A stretch of DNA of 64,000 nt from Planctomycetota bacterium (GTDB taxonomy: Bacteria; Planctomycetota; UBA1135; UBA2386), in NCBI GenBank assembly GCA_016794425.1, contig JAEUHR010000042.1, positions 240,943 to 304,942 on the forward strand, read 5' to 3'. A program made the position numbers and the translations under genes. Below the pieces are notes generated by a model that was not told the DNA's origin, made no database searches, and saw only the letters and a program-made list of their open reading frames with translations. How positions within the stretch are numbered: the stretch's first letter is position 1; each line of letters opens with the position of its first letter. Positions 44,564 to 52,417 of this stretch are shown in pieces.

Positions 44564-45514
44564 CTACGGGCTGCCGTCGGCCGCGGCGTTGCGGTCGCGC
44601 CCCTGCGGATGCGCGTGGTCGTAGACGTCGCGCAGCCGGCCGATCGAGACGTGCGTGTAGATCTCGGTCGTGACCAGCCGCGCGTGGCCCAGCAGCTCCT
44701 GCACCGTGCGCAGGTCGGCGCCGCGGTCGAGCAGGTGCGTCGCGAACGAATGGCGCAGGCCGTGCGGCGTCAACACGGTCGGCAGCCCCGCGGCCGCGGC
44801 GCGGTCGACCACGGTCTGGAACACCCAGCGCGCGCTGAGCCGCCGGCCGTAGCGGTTCAACCACAGGTCGCCGCCGTCGCTGCGCCGCGCGTCCTGCAGC
44901 AGCCGCCGGCGCGCCGGCAGCCAGGCCGCGACCGCCTCGCGCGCGGGCCGGCCGAGCAGCGCCAGCCGTTCCTTCTGGCCCTTGCCGAGCACGCGCACGA
45001 TGCCCTCGTCGAGGTCGAGGTCCGAGAGCCGCATGCCGGCGCACTCGCTGACGCGGCACCCGGACGAGTAGAGCACCTCGAGGATCGCGCGGTCGCGTTG
45101 GCCCTGCGGCGATTCGTCGAACGGCTGGCCGAGCAGCAGGTCGACCTGCGCCGTGGTCAGGAAGTGCGGCACGCGGCGCGGCGCCTTCGGGCCCTTGACC
45201 AGCTTCGCCGGGTCCTGATCGATGCGGCCGGCCTCGCGCAGCCAGCCGAACAGGCCGCGCAGGCTCGCCAGCTTGCGCTGCACGGACGTCGCGACCAGCC
45301 CCTGCTGTTCGAGCTCGACCAGATAGCGGCGCAGGTGGCTGCGCGTCGTCTGTTCGACCGGCGTGTCGAGCGAGCCGAGCCAGCCTGCGAACGCACGCAG
45401 GTCCGAACCGTAGGCCCGCAGCGTCGCCGCGCTCTTGCGCCGCTCACTGCGCAGCCAGTGCAGGTACTGGTCGACGAGGTCGGTCACGTTGTAACAGTGC
45501 AGCAAGGGTGGCAC
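44564..45514 (-). CDS. XerC/XerD-type tyrosine recombinase
   Basis: A 316-aa site-specific recombinase with the full catalytic set: Arg154 (GCRVSE), Lys178 (GKGQKER), His251 and Arg254 (HGLRHSFATH), His277 (LLGHA) and Tyr286 (YTHVS). The N-terminal SAM-like core-binding domain covers residues 10-100. Length and motifs fit chromosome-dimer resolution at dif (XerC or XerD) rather than a phage integrase; no mobile-element context. GTG at 45514 is used; a second GTG at 45487 would start directly at the core-binding domain. Confidence 0.92.
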   Translation of the reverse strand: MPPLLHCYNVTDLVDQYLHWLRSERRKSAATLRAYGSDLRAFAGWLGSLDTPVEQTTRSHLRRYLVELEQQGLVATSVQRKLASLRGLFGWLREAGRIDQDPAKLVKGPKAPRRVPHFLTTAQVDLLLGQPFDESPQGQRDRAILEVLYSSGCRVSECAGMRLSDLDLDEGIVRVLGKGQKERLALLGRPAREAVAAWLPARRRLLQDARRSDGGDLWLNRYGRRLSARWVFQTVVDRAAAAGLPTVLTPHGLRHSFATHLLDRGADLRTVQELLGHARLVTTEIYTHVSIGRLRDVYDHAHPQGRDRNAAADGSP

Positions 45515-45531
45515 AGTGCCGCGCCGAATTC

Positions 45532-46464
45532 ATGGCCTACCGCGGCGAACTCTGCGCGCTGCTGACCGCTGCCTGCTGGGCCTGCAGCAGCACGGCGTTC
45601 GCCTACGCCAGCCGCCGGGCCGGCAGCCTCGCCGCGAACCACTTCCGGCTGGTGGCTGCGGTGCCGCTGCTGCTGCTGCTGGCGTGGCTCTCGACCGGCT
45701 CGGCGTGGCCGGCGACCGCGGCCGACGACCGGATGCTGCTGCTGGTCGCGTCGGGTCTGGTCGGGCTCGTGCTCGGCGACATCGGCCTGTTCCATGCGCT
45801 GGCGGTGCTCGGCCCGCGCGTCAGTTCGGTGGTGATGGCGGGCTGGCCCGCGGTCACGGTCGCGATCGAAGCCGCGCGCGGCCACGCGCCGACGCCGCTG
45901 GTCGTGCTGGGGGTGCTGGTCACGATCGCCGGCGTGGTGCTGGTGCTGCTGCGCAGCCGCGGCAGTACGGCGTGGAACCCGGGGCTGACGGCGCGCACGT
46001 GGACGACCGGCCTGCTCGGCGCGCTGCTCGGTGCGGTGGGGCAGGCCGGCGGCTTCGTGCTGGTGCGCGAAGGCATGGCGCCCGGGGCCGACTTCCCCGG
46101 CGGGCTCGACCCGTTGCTCGCCACGGTGGTGCGCATGACCACCGGCGTGGTCGGCGTGCAGCTGGTACTGGTGGCGCAGCGGCAACCGTTCGCGCTGGCC
46201 CGCGTGGCGCGCGACCGGCACAGCCTGCTGCCGGCGCTGCTGGGCGCCCTGTTCGGGCCGGTGCTCGGCGTCTGGCTGTCGACGGTGGCGGCGCGCGAGG
46301 CGCACGACCTCGGCGTCGCGTCGAGCCTGATGGCGACGACACCGATCTTCCTGATGCCGATCGCCGCGTGGACCTACGGCGCACGGATCGGCTGGCTGGG
46401 TCTGTTCGGCACCGTGCTGGCGGTGGCCGGCGCCGTGCTGTCGTCGCTGGCCGGCCACCGCTGA
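45532..46464 (+). CDS. EamA/DMT-family transporter
   Basis: A 310-aa inner-membrane protein with ten hydrophobic segments in two EamA halves. The first begins ELCALLTAACWACSSTAFAYA, the second about residue 165 (TGLLGALLGAVGQAGGFVLV). It likely exports a small metabolite; the substrate is unknown. It is divergent from the recombinase with only 17 nt between starts, so promoters overlap. Its stop codon lies in a hairpin shared with the convergent gene. Confidence 0.85.
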   Translation: MAYRGELCALLTAACWACSSTAFAYASRRAGSLAANHFRLVAAVPLLLLLAWLSTGSAWPATAADDRMLLLVASGLVGLVLGDIGLFHALAVLGPRVSSVVMAGWPAVTVAIEAARGHAPTPLVVLGVLVTIAGVVLVLLRSRGSTAWNPGLTARTWTTGLLGALLGAVGQAGGFVLVREGMAPGADFPGGLDPLLATVVRMTTGVVGVQLVLVAQRQPFALARVARDRHSLLPALLGALFGPVLGVWLSTVAAREAHDLGVASSLMATTPIFLMPIAAWTYGARIGWLGLFGTVLAVAGAVLSSLAGHR

Positions 46465-46481
46465 CCGCGCAGCGGCGGTCA
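46462..46481. terminator. Hairpin shared by two convergent stop codons
   Basis: TGACCGC (46462-46468) pairs with GCGGTCA (46475-46481) around a 6-nt loop. The arms contain the stop codons of the EamA gene and of the convergent zinc-finger gene. There is no T-tract, so intrinsic termination is uncertain. Confidence 0.35.
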
Positions 46482-46811
46482 GTCGAACAGTTCCATCAGC
46501 CGGCGCCAGCCGCTGCGCGGGCGTTCGCCCTCGCGGCGGTAGTCCGCGTCGCGCTGTGGCACCGCCTCGCGGTACTCGCGGTAGCCGCGCCGGTCGTCGT
46601 CATCGTCGTCGTCGTCGTCCCGGCGCGACCACGGGCCCGCCGCGCCGCGGCTCGCCGCGAGTTCGGCGTCATCGCGGCGCGGTGCGCGCAGCAGGTGTTC
46701 GAGCGTGCCGAGGTCCAACCAGGCGCCGCGGCAGCGCGGGCAGGCGTCGATCGCGACCCCGCTCTCGTGGCGGCGCTGCAGCGGCACGTCGAGGCATCGC
46801 GGGCAGTTCAT
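46479..46811 (-). CDS. zf-TFIIB-type zinc-ribbon protein with poly-Asp tract
   Basis: A 110-aa protein. MNCPRC and DACPRCRGAWLDLGTLE form the zf-TFIIB zinc ribbon (Cys3, Cys6, Cys24, Cys27), a small domain of unknown role common in bacteria. The rest is charged, with a run of nine Asp and then Arg/Tyr-rich sequence (REYREAVPQRDADYRREGER). The ATG overlaps the upstream HPF-like stop, so the two are translated together. Confidence 0.8.
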   Translation of the reverse strand: MNCPRCLDVPLQRRHESGVAIDACPRCRGAWLDLGTLEHLLRAPRRDDAELAASRGAAGPWSRRDDDDDDDDDRRGYREYREAVPQRDADYRREGERPRSGWRRLMELFD

Positions 46812-47122
46812 CGGCTGCCTCCGCGCCGCAGCCGGCGGCTCTCACGCACCAGGCGCGCAGCCCGGCGCGCCAGCCGGTGCACGGCACTGGCGGGCGAGGC
46901 GTCGCGGTCGTGCAGGTGGAACTCCTGGCCCGCGATCGTGCGCAGCGCCAGCGTGCAGCGCTGGTCGACGCCACCCTTGTGGCCGTTCTCGTCGCGGATC
47001 TGCACGTGGACGTCGCGGATGCCCGGCGCGAAGCGGTCGAGTGCGTGCTCGACGGCGCGGCGGGCGACGTAGGCGACGCCCTCGTCGGGGCGCTGGTCCT
47101 GGAAGGCGATGACGATGTTCAT
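46808..47122 (-). CDS. HPF/RaiA-like ribosome-associated protein
   Basis: A 104-aa protein resembling ribosome hibernation factors (HPF/YfiA, sigma-54 modulation family). It has VHVQIRDENGHKGGVDQRC, where the family reads DENGPKGG.D..C, then a strand and a basic C-terminal helix (LARRAARLVRESRRL). It would bind the 30S decoding site in slow-growing cells. The ATG at 47122 gives the family-typical start. It may share control with the divergent LysR-type gene. Confidence 0.8.
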   Translation of the reverse strand: MNIVIAFQDQRPDEGVAYVARRAVEHALDRFAPGIRDVHVQIRDENGHKGGVDQRCTLALRTIAGQEFHLHDRDASPASAVHRLARRAARLVRESRRLRRGGSR

Positions 47123-47182
47123 GGGTTGCTCCGATTCGGTGCGCGCAGGATCGGCTCGCTGAAGCCATAGGAAAAGCCGCAT

Positions 47183-47208
47183 CTTTCGATGCCAGGCGTA
47201 CGAAAAAG
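47183..47208. promoter_or_regulatory. Dyad between HPF-like and LysR-type genes
   Basis: TTTCG (47184-47188) and CGAAA (47201-47205) flank a centre containing GCCAGGC, in an unusually A/T-rich patch. T-N11-A-type dyads in divergent promoters are typical LysR-type binding sites, so this is a candidate site for the downstream regulator. Confidence 0.45.
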
Positions 47209-47233
47209 CGATGGCTCGGGACGCGCGGGCAGC

Positions 47234-47239
47234 TACGGT
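47234..47239 (+). promoter_or_regulatory. Candidate -10 box for the LysR-type gene
   Basis: TACGGT followed by 7 nt and then the ATG, the leaderless-type spacing seen elsewhere. The -35 region overlaps the end of the dyad region and shows no consensus, as is common for activator-dependent promoters. Confidence 0.4.
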
Positions 47240-47246
47240 GCGAGCC

Positions 47247-48146
47247 ATGGACCGGTTGAACTTCCACCACCTGCGCTACTTCGCCGCGGTGGCCCGCGAA
47301 GGGTCGATCGCGCGGGCGAGCCGGCTGCTGCACGTGAGCCAGCCGTCGATCAGCACGCAGCTGCGGCTGCTCGAGCGGGCGCTCGGCGAGCAGCTGTTGC
47401 AGAAGCACGGCCGTGGGCTCGTGCTGACCGAGATGGGCCGGCTCGTGCAGGGCTACGCCGAGCAGATCTTCGGGCTCGGCCGCGAACTCGTCGACGCCGT
47501 GCGCGACCGGCCGGCCGGCCAGACGCTGCGGATCCAGGTCGGCATCGCCGACGTCGTGCCGCGCGCGCTGGCCAGCGCACTGCTGGCACCGCTGCTGCAG
47601 GGGCCGGAGCCGGTGCGGCTGCTGCTGCGCCACGACAAGGCCGAACGGCTGCTGGCGGAACTGGCGGCGCACCAGCTCGATCTGGTCGTCGCCGACGCCA
47701 GCCTGCGGTCGTTCGGGCGCGTCGCGGCGTTCCGCCACCGGCTCGGCCGCAGCGCCGTCGGCGTGTTCGCGCCGCGGCGGCTCGCGGCGCCGCTGCGCCG
47801 GCGCTTCCCGGCGTCGCTGCAGGGGCAGGGCTTCGTGCTGCCGCCCGACGACAGCGACCTGCGGCGCGACTTCGACACCTGGTGCCGTGAGCGCGACCTG
47901 ACGGTGCGCATCGATGCCGAGTGCGAGGATTGGGCGCTGGCGAAGACGCTCGCGGTCGCCGGCGGCCGGCTGCTGCTGGCGCCGAGCGTGACCGCCGACG
48001 AACTGCGGCGCGTGCGGGACCTGGTGCGGCTCGGCGACCTCGACGGCGTCGGCTTGGAGTACCAGGCGATCACGGTCGATCGCCGCGTGCGGCACCCGGC
48101 GGTGGCACGGCTCCTGGCTGCGGCGCAGCGCTCGGTGTTCGGTTGA
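47247..48146 (+). CDS. LysR-family regulator, NhaR-like
   Basis: A 299-aa regulator. The N-terminal winged helix (FHHLRYFAAVAREGSIARAS, VSQPSISTQLRLLERALG, KHGRGLVLTEMG) matches NhaR-type LysR proteins, which respond to Na+/alkali in enterobacteria. Residues 95-299 form the effector-binding domain. No Na+/H+ antiporter gene is adjacent, so the regulated genes are unknown; the divergent HPF-like gene is the nearest candidate. A candidate dyad lies upstream. Confidence 0.88.
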   Translation: MDRLNFHHLRYFAAVAREGSIARASRLLHVSQPSISTQLRLLERALGEQLLQKHGRGLVLTEMGRLVQGYAEQIFGLGRELVDAVRDRPAGQTLRIQVGIADVVPRALASALLAPLLQGPEPVRLLLRHDKAERLLAELAAHQLDLVVADASLRSFGRVAAFRHRLGRSAVGVFAPRRLAAPLRRRFPASLQGQGFVLPPDDSDLRRDFDTWCRERDLTVRIDAECEDWALAKTLAVAGGRLLLAPSVTADELRRVRDLVRLGDLDGVGLEYQAITVDRRVRHPAVARLLAAAQRSVFG

Positions 48147-48161
48147 CGCGCCGGTGCGTCA
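48144..48161. terminator. Hairpin shared by two convergent stop codons
   Basis: TGACGC (48144-48149) pairs with GCGTCA (48156-48161) across a 6-nt loop. The arms contain the stop codons of the LysR-type gene and the convergent aminotransferase. No T-tract. Confidence 0.35.
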
Positions 48162-49238
48162 GAGGGCGGCCAGCAGCGCCTGCAGCCGCGCGGCCGTGTG
48201 GTCGCCCATGTGGCCGATGCGGAACGCCCGGTCGCGCAGTTCGCCGTAGCCACGGTCGATCACGAAGCCGGCGGCGGTGGCGCGGCGCGCCAGTTCGGCG
48301 ACCGACTGCCCGTTCGCGTCGATGCAGCTGACGGTCGGCGAGCGCGCCGCGGCGTCGCCGACGAACGGCCGCATGCCGCGCGCGGCGGCCCAGGCCAGCG
48401 TCTGGTCGCGCAGCGCCCGGTGCCGGGTCCAGCGCGCCGGCAGGCCCTCGGCCTCGATCCGCTGCAGCTGCCGCTGCAACGCGAACACCAGCGGCACGCA
48501 CGGCGTCGCCAGCGTCTTGCCGGCGGTCGTGTCGGCGACCGCGTGCGGCAGATCGAACAGGAAGCCGCGGTCCGGCACGCCGGCCGCGCGGTCGAGTGCG
48601 CGCTGGCTGACCGCGTAGGTGCCGAGGCCCGGCGGCAGCGCCAGGCACTTCTGCGTGCCGGCGAACGCGAAATCGAGGCGCCAGTCGTCGAAGCGGACCT
48701 CGGCGCCGCCGACGCTGCTGACGCAGTCGACCAGCACCAGCGCGTCGGGCGCCAGTTCGTGCACGGTCGCCGCGAGTTCGGGCAGCGGCGACAGCACGCC
48801 GGTCGCGGTCTCGTTGTGCGTGATCGTGACCGCCGCCACGGCGGGGCCGCGTTGCAGTCGCTGCCGCAGCAGCGCCGGCGCCGGCGCCTCGCCGAGTGGC
48901 ACGTTCAGCGCCTCGGCGGCGCGGCCGCAGGCCACCGCGACCTCGTGCCAGCGCAGGCTGAACGCGCCGTTGACGAGGTGCAGCGAACGCGCGCCGGCCG
49001 GCACGAAGTTGCGGATGGCGGCCTCCATCAGCGCGGTGGCGGGGCAGGTCTCGAACGCGGCGTGCTGGCGCGTCTGGTAGAGCCAGCCGAGCCGCCGGCA
49101 GACGTCCTGTGCGACGGCGACGAAGCGCGCTTCGCGGTGGCCGACGACCGGCATCGCCAGCACCTGCCGCAGTTCGTCGTCGACCTCGGTCGGGCCGGGC
49201 AGGAACAGCACGGGGTGGTCGGCCATGGCCGGCAGCAT
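48159..49238 (-). CDS. Class V aminotransferase (phosphoserine/serine-glyoxylate type)
   Basis: A 359-aa PLP enzyme of fold type I, class V. It begins LFLPGPTEV (the FxPGPTxV opening of the alanine-glyoxylate/phosphoserine group), has the PLP-contacting DCVSSVGG (Asp171) and the Schiff-base Lys197 in FAGTQKCLALPPGLG. The serB-like gene directly upstream suggests it makes phosphoserine, with the phosphatase finishing serine synthesis. Alanine- or serine-glyoxylate transamination is the alternative. ATG at 49238 overlaps the upstream TGA (TGATG); ATG at 49226 is also possible. Confidence 0.85.
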   Translation of the reverse strand: MLPAMADHPVLFLPGPTEVDDELRQVLAMPVVGHREARFVAVAQDVCRRLGWLYQTRQHAAFETCPATALMEAAIRNFVPAGARSLHLVNGAFSLRWHEVAVACGRAAEALNVPLGEAPAPALLRQRLQRGPAVAAVTITHNETATGVLSPLPELAATVHELAPDALVLVDCVSSVGGAEVRFDDWRLDFAFAGTQKCLALPPGLGTYAVSQRALDRAAGVPDRGFLFDLPHAVADTTAGKTLATPCVPLVFALQRQLQRIEAEGLPARWTRHRALRDQTLAWAAARGMRPFVGDAAARSPTVSCIDANGQSVAELARRATAAGFVIDRGYGELRDRAFRIGHMGDHTAARLQALLAAL

Positions 49239-49960
49239 CAGCCTTCGGCCGCCGAAAGCAACGCCGCGAACGGCGCCAACCGCGCGAGGCGCGCGCGTTC
49301 GGCGGCGGTGGTGACGTGGTGCAGCACCGGCGCGAGGCTGCGGGTCGCGACGAACACCGGTGCGCGCGCGCGCACCGCGGGGCGGTCGACGACGCCGCCG
49401 TAGCCGACGAACAGGTCGGCGGTGCCGATCGTCTCCGCGTCGGTGATGCCGTCGCCGACGAAGGCGACCGGCCGCTGGTCCGCCGGCAGCCGCTGCAGCA
49501 CCTCGATCTTGCCGCCGTTGCGCCACAGCGGGGAGCTGCGGTCGAAGTCGACGTAGTGGCCGTGCGCGTCGAACACGAGCGGCACCGCGTGCACGTGCGA
49601 AGCCGGGATGCCAAGGTGCGCGGCTACGTGTTGCACCGGCACCAGCAGACCGCCGCTGACGATGCCGACCTGCTTGCCGAGGAACTGCAAGGCAGAGACC
49701 AGCGCCGCGGCGTCGGGCACCAGCCGCGCGACGTAGAGCGCGCCGATGCGGTCGAGTTCGGCCCGGCGCGGCGCCAGCAGCTGCAGCCGGGTCTCGTAGA
49801 CCTCGGCCAGCGGCTTCGTGCCCTCCATCGCGGCGTGCGTCAGCGCGGCGACCTCGGCGCGCAGCGGCGGCGGCGCGCCGGCCAGCAGTTCGTCGACGCC
49901 CTCGATGGCGCAGAGCGTCGAGTCACAGTCGAAGTAGACGGCGGCGAACGGCGGCGGCAC
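49238..49960 (-). CDS. HAD phosphatase, SerB-like
   Basis: A 240-aa HAD-family phosphatase. Motif I is FDCDSTLCAIEGVDEL (nucleophile Asp11, Asp13), motif II the Ser of GIVSGG, and motif IV GDGITDAE. The sequence after motif I resembles phosphoserine phosphatase (FDxDSTL...E). With the aminotransferase next to it, it probably forms the last two steps of serine synthesis from 3-phosphoglycerate; serA is not in the window. GTG start at 49960 is the codon just before the conserved N terminus. Confidence 0.83.
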   Translation of the reverse strand: MPPPFAAVYFDCDSTLCAIEGVDELLAGAPPPLRAEVAALTHAAMEGTKPLAEVYETRLQLLAPRRAELDRIGALYVARLVPDAAALVSALQFLGKQVGIVSGGLLVPVQHVAAHLGIPASHVHAVPLVFDAHGHYVDFDRSSPLWRNGGKIEVLQRLPADQRPVAFVGDGITDAETIGTADLFVGYGGVVDRPAVRARAPVFVATRSLAPVLHHVTTAAERARLARLAPFAALLSAAEG

Positions 49961-49995
49961 GGCGGCTCGATGGGGGCGTGACCGGTGGGGCGGCC

Positions 49996-51915
49996 TCAGC
50001 GTGCGCCCTTGCCGTGCAGGATCACGGCGATCGTGCGCAGGATGATGCTGAGGTCGAACAGCGGGCTCGCGTTCTTGATGTAGTAGAGGTCGTAGCGCAG
50101 CTTCTCGGCGGCGTCCTCGATCGAGGCGCCGTACGGGTGGCGCACCTGCGCCCAGCCGGTCAGGCCCGGCTTGACCGTGTGCCGCAGCGGATAGAACGGC
50201 ACCTGCTGCGTCAGCTGTTCGACGAAGTGCGGGCGCTCGGGGCGCGGCCCGACGAACGACATCTGGCCGCCGAGGATGTTGACGAACTGCGGGATCTCGT
50301 CGATGCGCGACAGCCGCAGGAAGCGGCCGACCGTGGTCACGCGCGCGTCGTTCTTCTGCGCCCAGACCGGACCGGACTCGCGTTCGGCATCGGTGCGCAT
50401 CGTGCGGAACTTGATCAGGCGGAACGTCTCGCCGTCCTGCCCGACGCGCTCCTGGCGGAAGAAGATCGGCCCCGGACTGGTCAGCTTGATCGCGAGCGCG
50501 GCCAGTGCGCAGATCGGCAGCGACAGCACGAGCCCGACCAGCGACACCAGGATGTCGAGGATGCGCTTCAGCACCATCGCGATCGGGTCGCGGGCGAAGC
50601 CGCGGCCGTAGATCAGGTAGCTGGGCCGCATGCTCTCGACCGCGAGCTTGCCGGTCAGCCGCTCGTACATGGTCTCGCGTTCCTCGATCTGCACGCCGTC
50701 CATGCGGCACTCGAGCAGTCGGTCGACCGGCACCTTGCCGCGCCGCTCACGCAGTGCGACGACCACGCGGTTGATGCCCTCGCGGCGGCACAGGTCGCGC
50801 AGGTTGTCGAGCGTGCCGAGCAACGGCGGGTCGCCGGGCTGCGTCGACAGGGCCGGCTGTTCCGGCTCGCTGACCAGGCCGAAGACCTCGAAACCGGCCA
50901 TCGGACTGTCGTGGATCATGCGCGCGAGCTGCAGCGCCTCGTTCGAGGAGCCGAGCACGACCACGCGTTCGCCGAAGCGCCACTTGTAGAAGAACCAGTG
51001 GAACGCGTGGCGGAACACGTAGACGCAGGCGAACGCCAGCGCGATCAGCACGCACAGCTTCCAGGTCTCGACGCGGACGTTGCGCAGCCCCGGGAAGAAG
51101 AACAGCGACGGCAGCACCAGCACGAGCAGCGCCATCGCGACCAGCGCGTAGCCGCAGGCGTGCAGCAGGCGGTTGCCGAGTTCGGCGCGGTTCTGCGCGG
51201 TCTTCCAGTCGTAGAGGTCGCAGTAGCTCAGCGCCGTCTGGCAGATCACCGCGATCGTCAGGCAGGTCGCGAGGCCCCGCAGCAGTTCCCGCGACGGCTC
51301 GAACAACAGGAACGAGTGTGTGCTGAGCGGTGGCGCGCTGGTCCCGACCAGCAGCACCAACGTGAAGATCGCCGCCTCGCACAGCATCAGCAGCAGCTTG
51401 CGCCGCGGAATGATCTGGTCAGCGAGGGTCGGCATCGTCGCGGGGGTCGGAGGCGAGACCTCCGTGCCTAGGGTCGGCCATCCATACCATGTGGCTTCAC
51501 GTCGTCGCCACCGGCCTGTGGCATCGGCAGCACAGAGCAACCCGGCCGGAACGCGGACGTGGCAGAACTCGGCGCCCGCGGGCAGCCACCGGATCGCCAC
51601 CAGTTCGACCGCCAGCGCGCGCGGCCGGGGGCGCAGCGTCGGTGCCAGCGCGAACAGCGCCGCGGCGAGCCGCTGGCAGCGGGCCGCGTCGGCACACCGT
51701 TCGGGTGCCGGATGGTCGGCCCGAGCCTTGACCTCGATCGCGTACCAGACCCTGCCGCGGCGGGCGAGCAGGTCGATCTCGCCGAGCGCCGTGCGCAGGT
51801 TGCGCGCGACGATCCGGTAGCCGCGGGCAGCGAGTTCGGCGGCGGCCAGGGCTTCGCCGGCCGCGCCGGAGGTTCGGGGGGAGCGCTCAGCTCTTGGCGG
51901 GTGCCGGCGCGTCAT
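49996..51915 (-). CDS. YraN domain in frame with EpsB_2-type sugar transferase
   Basis: One open frame of 639 codons without an internal stop. Residues about 20-115 are a YraN/UPF0102 nuclease-like domain, with GEIDLLARRGRVWYAIEVKAR holding the catalytic Asp, Glu and Lys. The sugar-transferase part then starts MPTLADQIIPRRKLLL (ATG at 51435): four or five membrane helices, a Rossmann domain (RVVVLGSSNEA), and the WbaP-type phosphoglycosyl transferase core KRILDILVSLVGLVLSLP, SPGPIFFRQERVG, LIKFRTM, DEIPQFVNILGGQMSFVGPRP. EDAAEKLRYDLYYIKNAS near the end marks the PEP-CTERM-associated subgroup. Either a real fusion or two overlapping products (479 aa from 51435). It overlaps yajC by 29 nt. Confidence 0.83.
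   Translation of the reverse strand: MTRRHPPRAERSPRTSGAAGEALAAAELAARGYRIVARNLRTALGEIDLLARRGRVWYAIEVKARADHPAPERCADAARCQRLAAALFALAPTLRPRPRALAVELVAIRWLPAGAEFCHVRVPAGLLCAADATGRWRRREATWYGWPTLGTEVSPPTPATMPTLADQIIPRRKLLLMLCEAAIFTLVLLVGTSAPPLSTHSFLLFEPSRELLRGLATCLTIAVICQTALSYCDLYDWKTAQNRAELGNRLLHACGYALVAMALLVLVLPSLFFFPGLRNVRVETWKLCVLIALAFACVYVFRHAFHWFFYKWRFGERVVVLGSSNEALQLARMIHDSPMAGFEVFGLVSEPEQPALSTQPGDPPLLGTLDNLRDLCRREGINRVVVALRERRGKVPVDRLLECRMDGVQIEERETMYERLTGKLAVESMRPSYLIYGRGFARDPIAMVLKRILDILVSLVGLVLSLPICALAALAIKLTSPGPIFFRQERVGQDGETFRLIKFRTMRTDAERESGPVWAQKNDARVTTVGRFLRLSRIDEIPQFVNILGGQMSFVGPRPERPHFVEQLTQQVPFYPLRHTVKPGLTGWAQVRHPYGASIEDAAEKLRYDLYYIKNASPLFDLSIILRTIAVILHGKGAR
51448..51464 (-). other. 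Hairpin between YraN and sugar-transferase parts
   Basis: CGGAGG and CCTCCG form a perfect 6-bp stem with a 5-nt loop, ending 13 nt before the internal ATG at 51435. It lies in the linker between the two domains. It could be a translation-control hairpin for internal initiation, or just linker coding sequence. Confidence 0.35.
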
Positions 51916-52381
51916 CGCGCACGACACGCGCGATCGCGGTCCGGTCGAAGGTCATCTTGGTGTTGTCGACGCGCAGCGCGACCGTCTTGTCGTCCAGCGC
52001 GGCGACGACGCCGTGCATGCCGCCGAGCGTCACGACGCGGTCGCCGACCTTGATCGCCGCGAGCATGTCCTGCTGCTGCTTCCGCCGCTTGTTCTCGGGG
52101 CGGATCATCAGGAAGTACATCAGCGCGAAGCCGACGCCGACGAACAACAGCATGTTGTTGTCGACGGCGCAGGGACCGCCGGGGGGCGTGCCCGGGCCGC
52201 CCGGGCCCTGCGGCTGGCTGGTGCCCGCGTCCTGCGGCCCGCCGGCCGGGGCGCCTGCACCAGCCGGCGTGTCGGTCGCCGTCTTCGGTTCCTGGATCGT
52301 GCAGCGCGGGTCTGCGAACGCGACCGGCACGAAGAACCTGGTCGGCGACGACGGGACGGAGAACTCGGTCGGGATCGGCAT
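51887..52381 (-). CDS. yajC: Sec translocase accessory subunit YajC
   Basis: A 164-aa protein. A Pro/Gly/Thr-rich N-terminal half (about residues 25-72) precedes one membrane helix (LLFVGVGFALMYFLMIRP) and the YajC signature RPENKRRKQQQDMLAAIKVGDRVVTLGGMHG. YajC joins SecDF at the inner membrane and aids protein export. The N-terminal extension is longer than in most YajC proteins (usually about 110 aa in total) and should lie outside the cytoplasm. ATG at 52381 follows a strong -10 box by 36 nt. Confidence 0.92.
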   Translation of the reverse strand: MPIPTEFSVPSSPTRFFVPVAFADPRCTIQEPKTATDTPAGAGAPAGGPQDAGTSQPQGPGGPGTPPGGPCAVDNNMLLFVGVGFALMYFLMIRPENKRRKQQQDMLAAIKVGDRVVTLGGMHGVVAALDDKTVALRVDNTKMTFDRTAIARVVRDDAPAPAKS

Positions 52382-52417
52382 CGGGGTCGCGGGCAGGGGC
52401 CCGGAAAAGGGGCGAGC

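Noticed and set aside
44564..45514. Integrase of a mobile element
   Set aside because: The recombinase has standard XerC/D length and motifs. No tRNA, attachment repeats or cargo genes flank it.
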